A DNA stretch of 6,499 nt, from assembly GCA_945957495.1 (NCBI GenBank), contig CAMFLG010000189.1, forward strand, positions 1 to 6,499. The letters run 5' to 3'. The notes beneath the pieces are model-generated. The model worked only from the letters and a program-made list of their open reading frames with translations, ran no database searches and was not told the origin of the DNA. Positions 1 through 4,878 of this stretch are shown here, one piece after another. Origin of the DNA: an uncultured Pseudorhodobacter sp. GTDB lineage: Bacteria; Pseudomonadota; Alphaproteobacteria; Rhodobacterales; Rhodobacteraceae. Made by a program: the position numbers and the translations under genes. Each line of letters opens with the position of its first letter. The stretch's first letter is position 1.

Positions 1-145
1 GGGTAAGGCCCTGTGGGATTGGTGGTTTTGCCATCCCCGCTGTCTGCCACCCCGCACCGCGCCCCGCAAGCCCCCGGCGTTCACCCTTGCAATCTGCCCG
101 AATTGAAGGCTCTGTGTGCCCCGGAAACCCGCAAAATGGTGCAAC

Positions 146-634
146 ATGCAAAACCCGGTCCCTTTCTTTACCCATTCCCTCATCGCGCTGTCGAAAATCC
201 TCGACAAGGCCGATGCCCATGCCGCCGCCAAGAACATCAAGCCCGAAGTGCTGCCGCAACTGCGCCTGATTGCCGACATGCTGCCGATGTGGCGGCAAGT
301 CACCATCGCTTGCGATCACGCCAAGGGTGCCTCTGCCCGGTTGGCGGGGATCGAGGTGCCCGGCTTTGCCGACACCGAAACCACGATTGCCGAGCTGAAA
401 GAGCGCATCGCCAAGACCATCGCCTTTATCAACACCATCCCGGCGGATGCCTTTGAAAATGCCGAAGAGCGCACGATCAACGTCAAGGCCGGCCCGCGCG
501 AGCTAAGCTTTCCGGCGGCGCAGTATTACCACGGCTACGCGGTGCCGAACTTCTTCTTCCACATGAGCACCTGCTACAACATTCTGCGCGCAAACGGGGT
601 CGAGATCGGCAAGACCGATTTTCTGGGGGCCTGA
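146..634 (+). CDS. DUF1993 domain protein (DinB-like four-helix fold)
   Basis: A 162-residue protein that fits the DUF1993 family along its whole length. Visible family features are the N-terminal helix with FFTHSLIALSKILDKA (residues 7-22), the segment from R40 through ADMLPMWRQV to D57 (LR.IADM...Q...ACD), and the C-terminal FFFHMSTCYNILR...GVEIGKTDFLG (137-161). DUF1993 belongs to the DinB/maleylpyruvate-isomerase-like fold group; no reaction is established for it, and the His residues (H129, H139) are only possible metal ligands. It is soluble, with no signal peptide. The ATG at 146 is chosen because it starts where family members usually start, but no convincing Shine-Dalgarno precedes it. 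A GTG at 116 has GAAGG six bases upstream and would add ten residues (PRKPAKWCN) unlike the family. Its TGA is followed directly by the ATG of the hydrolase, so the two are probably co-translated. Family assignment is firm, function unknown. Confidence 0.88.
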   Translation: MQNPVPFFTHSLIALSKILDKADAHAAAKNIKPEVLPQLRLIADMLPMWRQVTIACDHAKGASARLAGIEVPGFADTETTIAELKERIAKTIAFINTIPADAFENAEERTINVKAGPRELSFPAAQYYHGYAVPNFFFHMSTCYNILRANGVEIGKTDFLGA

Positions 635-1192
635 ATGTCAACGGCGCTGTTGGTGATCGACACCCAGATGGCCTTTGTCGCCCGCCGCGATGCGGGCCAT
701 CCATGGGCCAACCCGGATGCCGATGCCCGGATTGCGGCACTGTTGACCGCGTTCCGCGCCAAGGATCTGCCCGTGCTGCATGTTTTGCACCACGGGCAAG
801 ACCCGCGCGACGATTTCCACGCAGACAGCCCCGGCGCGCAGGTGCAGCCCGCCGCAGCGCCCCTGCCGGGGGAGCCTGTGTTCATCAAGCACGGTTCGTC
901 GGCCTTCGTGGGCACCGGGCTTGCCGATCATCTGACCGCGCAGGGTATCACTGGCCTTGTCATCGCGGGCGGGGCGGCGAATTACTGCGTTGAAAGCAGC
1001 ACGCGCATGGCGTCGGATCTGGGCTATACCACCACCGTTGTGGGCGATGCGCTGATCAACTTTGGTCAGACCCTGCGCGATGGCAGACGGGTTCCCGCAG
1101 GCGATGTTCTGGCGCTGACGCTGGCCAATCTGGACGGCGAATTCGCCCATGTGGCCGTCACGAATGAGATTTTGACCCAGATCGCCACCTAG
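635..1192 (+). CDS. Isochorismatase-family cysteine hydrolase
   Basis: A 185-residue cytoplasmic alpha/beta hydrolase of the isochorismatase-like superfamily. The catalytic triad is visible: D9 in LLVIDTQ, K85 in FIKHGSSAF, and the nucleophile C118 in AGGAANYCVESSTRMASDLGY, which precedes the conserved helix. The segment before the cysteine reads GGAANYCV rather than the common G..T..CV. Family members hydrolyse amides or enol ethers (nicotinamidase, N-carbamoylsarcosine amidase, isochorismatase, various ureide and biuret amidases). Neither sequence nor context fixes the substrate, and no siderophore genes are nearby, so a true isochorismatase is not implied. The ATG abuts the upstream TGA, and a GGGGG five bases before it, within the DUF1993 gene, can serve as ribosome binding site, which suggests translational coupling. 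Its TAG overlaps the stop codon of the convergent MFS gene. Full length for the family. Confidence 0.92.
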   Translation: MSTALLVIDTQMAFVARRDAGHPWANPDADARIAALLTAFRAKDLPVLHVLHHGQDPRDDFHADSPGAQVQPAAAPLPGEPVFIKHGSSAFVGTGLADHLTAQGITGLVIAGGAANYCVESSTRMASDLGYTTTVVGDALINFGQTLRDGRRVPAGDVLALTLANLDGEFAHVAVTNEILTQIAT

Positions 1193-2358
1193 TGCGAGCG
1201 CACCCCATCCGCCGCGGCCGCACGTCCGGCCATGGCGGCAACCACCAGCAACAGCACCGCAAGGGCTGCATAGGTGGCGCGAAACCCGACATGATCGGCC
1301 ACAAAGCCGATGGTCGAAGGGGCCACCAGAATCCCCGCATAGCCCACCATGGTGACGGTAGACATCGCCGTGCCCGATGCGATGCCCGGATAATTGCCCG
1401 CAGCTGAAAACAGGATCGGGATCATGTTGGCCACGCCGATGCCGCAGGCGGCAAAGCTGACGATGGCGATCACGTCATTGGGGGCCAGGGCCGCCGCCAG
1501 CATCGCCACCGCAGAAATAAGCCCCGATACCCGCAGCGTTTTCACCGCCCCGAACCGGTTGCGAATGCTGTCACCGGCAAAGCGCATCACCGCCATGGTT
1601 CCGGCAAACCCGGCAAAGGCCAGACCCGATCGGAACAGATCAGCCCCCAATTCGTTGTTCAGATAGATCGCCGCCCAGTCCAGAATCGCCCCTTCGGGCA
1701 CCATGCAGAACAGCGCCAGAAAGCCTAGCGTCCACAACCCCAGATCGCGCGGGATCAGCACATGCGGCTTTGGTGCGGCCTGCGTCGGCGGATGCGGGGC
1801 GTCGGGAACGATATGGGGGGCTGCCACCGCGATCAGACCCGCCGCGATCACCGAAACCGCCAAGGCCTGCGTCCCGGACCCGAAATGTACGATGGCGAAA
1901 GACCCGGCTACCCCGCCGATAAAGCCGCCCAGGCTCCAGAATCCATGGCTGGAGGACATGATGGCGCGGCCCAACTGGCGTTCAACCTCGACCGCGTTGG
2001 CGTTCATCGCCACGTCCATGCTGCCCGCGAACCCGCCCAACAGCGCCATCGCCGGGGCCAACAGCCACAGGTTCGGCGCGAACACCACCATCGGCAGCAC
2101 CGGCACCACCGCGCAGGCAAAGCTCAACATCACCCGGCGCGAACCGTAGATCGAAATCAGCCGTCCCGAGAAAAACATCGCCCCCACCGCGCCGATGCCC
2201 AGACCAAGGATCAACAGGCCCAGCGTGGTTTCCGAAATCTGGTGTTTGGGCAGCAGCAGCGGGATTTGTGGCGCCCATGACCCCCAAACGAATCCATTGG
2301 TGGCAAACATCGTCGCCACCGCCCAGCGGCCGCGCCGCGCCGTCTCAACATTCTGCAT
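1189..2358 (-). CDS. MFS transporter, MosC/YbjJ-like
   Basis: A 389-residue inner-membrane carrier with the length and roughly twelve hydrophobic segments of the major facilitator superfamily. A hydrophilic Pro-rich central loop (about residues 183-205) separates two six-helix halves. Features that point to the MosC/YbjJ branch are NGFVWGSWAPQIP in helix 1 (21-33), the SGRLISIYGSRRV motif-A loop (64-76), GSMDVAMNANAVEVER (112-127), SSSHGFWSLGG (135-145) and PEGAILDWAAIYL (221-233). MosC is linked to rhizopine (inositol derivative) metabolism in Sinorhizobium and YbjJ is poorly characterised, so a sugar, polyol or related solute is a reasonable but unproven substrate; export is possible too. 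The ATG has AGGA six bases upstream. The gene lies 84 nt after the aldose epimerase on the same strand, which favours a carbohydrate role. Its terminal TAG overlaps that of the convergent hydrolase by four bases, with no terminator between. Confidence 0.88.
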   Translation of the reverse strand: MQNVETARRGRWAVATMFATNGFVWGSWAPQIPLLLPKHQISETTLGLLILGLGIGAVGAMFFSGRLISIYGSRRVMLSFACAVVPVLPMVVFAPNLWLLAPAMALLGGFAGSMDVAMNANAVEVERQLGRAIMSSSHGFWSLGGFIGGVAGSFAIVHFGSGTQALAVSVIAAGLIAVAAPHIVPDAPHPPTQAAPKPHVLIPRDLGLWTLGFLALFCMVPEGAILDWAAIYLNNELGADLFRSGLAFAGFAGTMAVMRFAGDSIRNRFGAVKTLRVSGLISAVAMLAAALAPNDVIAIVSFAACGIGVANMIPILFSAAGNYPGIASGTAMSTVTMVGYAGILVAPSTIGFVADHVGFRATYAALAVLLLVVAAMAGRAAAADGVRSH

Positions 2359-2391
2359 CTTGGTCCTGCCCCGTTAGCGCCAACAGCTTTA

Positions 2392-2419
2392 GGGGCTTCG
2401 CGTCGCGGACGAAAGCCCC
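2392..2419 (-). other. Intergenic hairpin between epimerase and MFS genes
   Basis: GGGGCTT (2392-2398) is the exact complement of AAGCCCC (2413-2419), giving a 7-bp stem, extendable by one G-T wobble, around a 14-nt GC-rich loop. It lies in the 84-nt gap between the epimerase stop and the MFS start. Neither strand has a U-run after it, so it is not a classical intrinsic terminator. It could stabilise or punctuate the minus-strand transcript, or be without function. Confidence 0.4.
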
Positions 2420-2437
2420 CCGGTCTGCACCTTTTGT

Positions 2438-2450
2438 TGCAATTATTGCA
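2438..2450. promoter_or_regulatory. Palindrome TGCAAT-T-ATTGCA over the epimerase stop codon
   Basis: A perfect 6+1+6 inverted repeat, AT-rich against its GC-rich surroundings, centred on base 2444. It contains the epimerase stop codon (2443-2445, minus strand) and lies about 80-90 bases upstream of the MFS start. Size and symmetry suit a dimeric regulator of the LacI or GntR kind, but no regulator gene is present in the window to pair it with. It could be an operator for an MFS promoter or coincidence. Confidence 0.3.
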
Positions 2451-3327
2451 GGGCGGGGGCGGCAAAGTGCCATTCGGTGATCTGCGCCCGGCTCTGCCCG
2501 GCAGCCAAGGCGATGACGGGAAATCCGGGCTTGTTCGGCGCATCCGGCCAACCCTGCGCCTCAACTGCCAGACCCTTGTAGCCATCATGGCGGCAATCAT
2601 ACAGTTGCAGTCCGGCTTCGGTCGTGGTGACGGCCATTTCCACACCGCTTTGCCCGCGCAGAACCATCATATCCCGCAGATCGGTTGCGGCGTGGCTTAA
2701 AAAAAAGCAATTATCCAGGTCAGGTTTTCCTGGCAAAACTGCCTCTTCTTTGTGGAAATCAAACAAATCTGCCACTTCGCGGATTTCACCTGTCGGGATG
2801 AATTCTGCGGTCGCGGACAGGTCGTGATCCGCCGCCAGTTGCAGCCGATGACCCGAAAAATCGGCTGTCCCGTCCAGATTCGAATGGCTGTGGTTGGTGG
2901 CGTTCCAATGGGTTGCTACATCGCTGCGCGCCGTGATCGTCAGGCGCAGCCGGGCAGGGGGCCCCAGACCGAAGTATGCCTCAACCCGGCGGTTGCCGGG
3001 AAATCCACCTTCGCCCTCCGGCAGGTCCAGCGCAAGGATGCAGGCACTGTCGTTCACCTGTACGACTTGCCAGATCTTGGTCTGCGTGCCCGCCGATCCC
3101 GAATACAGCACATGCGCGCCGTTGAAATTCACGTCGAATTTCAACATCTTGTCATCCAAGGGTGCTGCGGCGTTGCTGATCCGGTTCACCACGGGTGCGA
3201 TGATCGACCCGTGATAGCAGAGCGCGCCTTCATAATCGGCCAAATCCTGTGATCCCAGCGTAAGGTTGTATGGCACCCCGTCCATCCGCACCGATTGCAG
3301 CACTGCGCCCCAGATCACCAGCGGCAT
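2443..3327 (-). CDS. Aldose 1-epimerase (galactose-mutarotase-like)
   Basis: A 294-residue cytoplasmic protein of the aldose 1-epimerase superfamily, which interconverts alpha and beta anomers of sugars. Visible features are WGAVLQSVR (6-14), the substrate-binding APVVNRISNA (44-53), the catalytic-acid region NATNHSHSNLDG with H146, DLDNCFFL (203-210) and the catalytic-base region GLAVEAQGWPDAPN with E256. The usual LHGG or LHSG motif reads LYSG here, placing Tyr75 where a second active-site His is normal. The start at 3327 is constrained: an in-frame TGA lies eight codons upstream (3352-3354) and no ATG, GTG or TTG intervenes. The protein therefore begins close to the first conserved strand and is slightly short at the N-terminus. 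Spacing is 53 nt from znuA and 84 nt to the MFS gene, all on one strand. The gene contains AT-rich patches and a run of eight T unlike its neighbours. The exact sugar cannot be read. Confidence 0.87.
   Translation of the reverse strand: MPLVIWGAVLQSVRMDGVPYNLTLGSQDLADYEGALCYHGSIIAPVVNRISNAAAPLDDKMLKFDVNFNGAHVLYSGSAGTQTKIWQVVQVNDSACILALDLPEGEGGFPGNRRVEAYFGLGPPARLRLTITARSDVATHWNATNHSHSNLDGTADFSGHRLQLAADHDLSATAEFIPTGEIREVADLFDFHKEEAVLPGKPDLDNCFFLSHAATDLRDMMVLRGQSGVEMAVTTTEAGLQLYDCRHDGYKGLAVEAQGWPDAPNKPGFPVIALAAGQSRAQITEWHFAAPALQ
2699..2706 (-). repeat. T8 homopolymer in the epimerase coding strand
   Basis: Eight A on the plus strand (eight T in the epimerase coding strand) form codons TTT TTT TTA within DLDNCFFLSH. 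The frame contains the heptamer T TTT TTA, which has the X XXY YYZ form of a -1 slippery site. The reading frame is intact as given. It could be a mutation or sequencing slippage point, and no function is claimed. Confidence 0.5.
3121..3145. repeat. Perfect 10-bp inverted repeat inside the epimerase gene
   Basis: GTTGAAATTC (3121-3130) and GAATTTCAAC (3136-3145) are exact reverse complements separated by five bases (ACGTC). On the coding strand they encode the alternating segment LKFDVNFN (residues 62-69), so part of the symmetry may follow from codon choice for a repeated K/N-F pattern. It is AT-rich compared with its surroundings. It could form an mRNA hairpin or be a protein-binding site. 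Confidence 0.6.
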
Positions 3328-3366
3328 CCTGCCCCCGTTGCGTACCGGCGATCACGGGGCAAGGCA
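3328..3366 (-). other. Hairpin in the znuA-epimerase gap, covering the epimerase ribosome-binding region
   Basis: On the minus strand TGCCTTGCCCCGT (3366-3354) pairs with ACGGGGGCAGG (3338-3328). This gives six consecutive base pairs, then a G bulge and further pairs including GC, TA and CC-GG, around a 15-nt loop. The 3' arm ends at the base before the epimerase ATG and holds its only G-rich ribosome-binding candidate. No U-run follows, so it is not a standard intrinsic terminator. It could limit translation of the epimerase or shield the 3' end of znuA mRNA. Confidence 0.45.
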
Positions 3367-3380
3367 GCGCACAGGTCAAG

Positions 3381-4289
3381 TCAGCCGTTCAGGCAGGCGA
3401 TCAGCTTGGTCGCGATCCCCCGCATCAGCGCGTCATAGGCATCTGGCCCGAAGTCCAGCGACGAGCCCACCGGGTCCAGCGCCGCGCCCAGCTTGACGGT
3501 GGTTCCGTCCATCACTTGCGTCAACAAGGCCGGATCATGTTGAATTTCAGGGAAAGCACAAACGAAATCGCCCGCGCGCAGCTGGCTTTGCAACTCTTGC
3601 AGCTTTGCCGCACCGGGGGCCGAGGCATCGCCCAAGGCCAGGAACCCGGCATTTTTCAGCCCGAAATGCGCAGTGAAATAGCCATAGGCGGCGTGAAAGG
3701 TGACAAAGCCCTTGTCGGCAACCGGCGCCAATGCGGCGGTCAGTTCGGCGTCCAGCGCCGCGATCCGCGCCTTGGCGGCGGCGGCATTGGCGGCGTAGGT
3801 AGCGGCATGTTCGGGATCAAGCTGCGACAGTTGATCGGCGATCAGCCCGGCCCAGACGATGGCGTTCTGCGGCTCCATCCAGGCATGCGGATCGGTGCCG
3901 TCATGGGCATGGCCTGCCGCCGCCCCCTCTTCCGCGGCCTCCGCTGCGGCGGCAGCGGGGTCATAGGGCCGGGTCTGCGTGCCCGCCGCATCCAGCAAGG
4001 CCAGCGAGGTGCCGCTGTTCGCAGCCATCGCCCGATCCAGCCAGGGCGTCAGTTCCGGCCCGATCCAGACCACCAGATTGGCGTCGGCCACGGCGCGCAT
4101 CTGGCTGGGCCGCAGTTGGAAATCATGCTCGTCCGCGCCCTTTTCCAACAGCAGCACCGGGCTGCCCAGATCGCCCATCACCTGCGCCACAAGCGCCTGC
4201 ACCGGCGGAATATCGGTGACGACCTGCGGCACCTCGGCCATGGCCGTAACGGGCAGGGTGGTCAGGGCAAGCGATATGATATAACGCAT
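3381..4289 (-). CDS. znuA: Periplasmic zinc-binding protein of the ZnuABC transporter
   Basis: A 302-residue cluster A-I (ZnuA/TroA-type) substrate-binding protein that captures Zn2+ in the periplasm and delivers it to ZnuB. The start at 4289 is chosen because it begins a typical Sec signal peptide of 18 residues (MRYIISLALTTLPVTAMA, then EVPQ); in-frame starts at 4361 and 4328 would run through the Zur operator. Metal ligands are clear: E54-H55 in GADEHDFQLRPSQ, H135 in DPHAWMEP and H199 in TFHAAYGYF, matching E59/H60, H143 and H207 of E. coli ZnuA. C244 and C299 sit where the family disulfide is expected. The loop before H135 (about 101-134), often very His-rich in ZnuA, is here mostly Ala/Glu with only H127 and H129. 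It is transcribed divergently from zur under a shared Zur operator. A weak AAAGG lies ten bases upstream. Confidence 0.96.
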   Translation of the reverse strand: MRYIISLALTTLPVTAMAEVPQVVTDIPPVQALVAQVMGDLGSPVLLLEKGADEHDFQLRPSQMRAVADANLVVWIGPELTPWLDRAMAANSGTSLALLDAAGTQTRPYDPAAAAAEAAEEGAAAGHAHDGTDPHAWMEPQNAIVWAGLIADQLSQLDPEHAATYAANAAAAKARIAALDAELTAALAPVADKGFVTFHAAYGYFTAHFGLKNAGFLALGDASAPGAAKLQELQSQLRAGDFVCAFPEIQHDPALLTQVMDGTTVKLGAALDPVGSSLDFGPDAYDALMRGIATKLIACLNG

Positions 4290-4307
4290 TGGGAAGGCCT
4301 TTCGGTT

Positions 4308-4337
4308 TTGGTTGAGAGGCGTTATCATTGTTATAGT
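4308..4337 (+). promoter_or_regulatory. Tentative zur-znuCB promoter
   Basis: On the plus strand TTGGTT (4308-4313) and TATAGT (4332-4337) form a weak -35/-10 pair with an 18-base spacer, the -10 lying inside the Zur palindrome. Start of transcription near 4344 would leave a leader of about 16 nt. TATAAC (4337-4342) is an alternative -10. Some promoter must lie here because zur is the first gene of its unit, but the exact hexamers are uncertain. Confidence 0.35.
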
Positions 4338-4349
4338 ATAACATGTCAA
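4321..4349 (-). promoter_or_regulatory. Predicted znuA promoter
   Basis: Reading the minus strand, a consensus -35 hexamer TTGACA (4349-4344) is followed after exactly 17 bases by GATAAC (4326-4321), a four-of-six match to the -10 consensus. Transcription would start near 4314 and give a leader of about 25 nt before the znuA ATG. The Zur palindrome lies wholly in the spacer, so bound Zur would exclude RNA polymerase. Confidence 0.65.
4329..4343. promoter_or_regulatory. Zur operator (zinc uptake regulator box)
   Basis: TGTTATA-G-TATAACA is a perfect 7+1+7 inverted repeat and equals the core TGTTATANTATAACA known for gammaproteobacterial Zur sites. It lies between divergent znuA and zur, in the spacer of the predicted znuA promoter and over the likely -10 of zur. 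Zinc-loaded Zur bound here should repress znuA and zur-znuC-znuB together. Confidence 0.92.
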
Positions 4350-4359
4350 GAGGTGCCAC

Positions 4360-4878
4360 ATGGCTCATCTGCACACGGATCCTTGCCCGGGCTGCGCCGA
4401 CCCGGATCTGGCCTTTGCCGCGCATGACCATGCCCATTGCACCAGCGATGCCTTGGCGCGTGCCGATGCTCTGATCGCCGCAAAGGGGTTGCGTCTGACC
4501 CCGGTGCGCCGCCGCACGCTAGAGATTTTGCTGGAGGATCATCGCGCCTTGGGCGCCTATGACGTGTTGACCCGGCTTGCCGCCGAAGGCTATGGCAACC
4601 AGCCACCCGTGGCCTATCGCGCGCTGGATTTCCTTGAGGAGCAAGGTCTTGCCCATCGCATCCGCCGCCTGAACGCCTTCACCGCCTGCATGCACCCGGG
4701 CGAGGCGCATGCCCCTGCCTTTCTGATCTGCCGCGGCTGCGATACGGTGGCAGAAGCGCCCGCCGCCCCCGTTTTGGCGGCACTAGAGGCAGCGGCGGCC
4801 AATTCCGGTTTTACCATCGAACGCAGCAATATAGAGGCGTTGGGCCTTTGCCCCGCCTGTCAGGATGCCGCCGTATGA
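4360..4878 (+). CDS. zur: Zinc uptake regulator, Fur family
   Basis: A 172-residue Fur-family repressor that binds the zinc uptake operator when zinc-loaded. A winged-helix DNA-binding domain (about 30-103) includes GLRLTPVRRRTLEILLE (43-59) and PPVAYRALDFLEEQGL (82-97), followed by a C-terminal dimer and metal domain. Structural zinc cysteines are C124/C127 (CRGC) and C164/C167 (CPAC). The regulatory site matches E. coli Zur (H77, C88, H96, E111) as H99, C110, H117 and E132 with nearly identical spacing, which separates it from Fur or PerR. The first 27 residues form an extension with C9-C12 (CPGC) and H22, H24, H26, C27, a possible extra metal site. The ATG at 4360 has GAGG six bases upstream and follows the operator closely, so the start is well supported. 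The stop overlaps the znuC start as ATGA. Confidence 0.95.
   Translation: MAHLHTDPCPGCADPDLAFAAHDHAHCTSDALARADALIAAKGLRLTPVRRRTLEILLEDHRALGAYDVLTRLAAEGYGNQPPVAYRALDFLEEQGLAHRIRRLNAFTACMHPGEAHAPAFLICRGCDTVAEAPAAPVLAALEAAAANSGFTIERSNIEALGLCPACQDAAV

Noticed and set aside
1..34. Possible start of a divergent gene on the minus strand (ATG at 34-32, reading MAKPPIPQGLT to the edge, preceded by GCGGGG)
   Set aside because: Only eleven codons are visible and no family can be recognised; plausible but not supportable from this window.
13..456. Open frame of 147 codons overlapping the DUF1993 gene in another frame
   Set aside because: Its product is rich in Arg, Cys and His with no family pattern, while the overlapping frame matches DUF1993 from end to end.
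635..1192. Siderophore-type isochorismatase (entB-like) role linking the hydrolase to metal uptake
   Set aside because: Only the broad cysteine-hydrolase triad is seen, there is no aryl carrier domain, no siderophore genes are nearby, and it lies in a separate transcription unit from the zinc genes.
4290..4361. Extended znuA start at 4361 or 4328
   Set aside because: It would place the promoter and Zur operator inside the gene and bury the signal peptide behind 12-24 polar residues; 4289 gives a normal signal sequence.
3270..4427. Long open frame (385 codons) on the plus strand antisense to znuA
   Set aside because: Its translation is Arg/Gly/Gln-rich and low in complexity, as expected for the shadow of a GC-rich gene, while the opposite strand encodes ZnuA with all its metal ligands.
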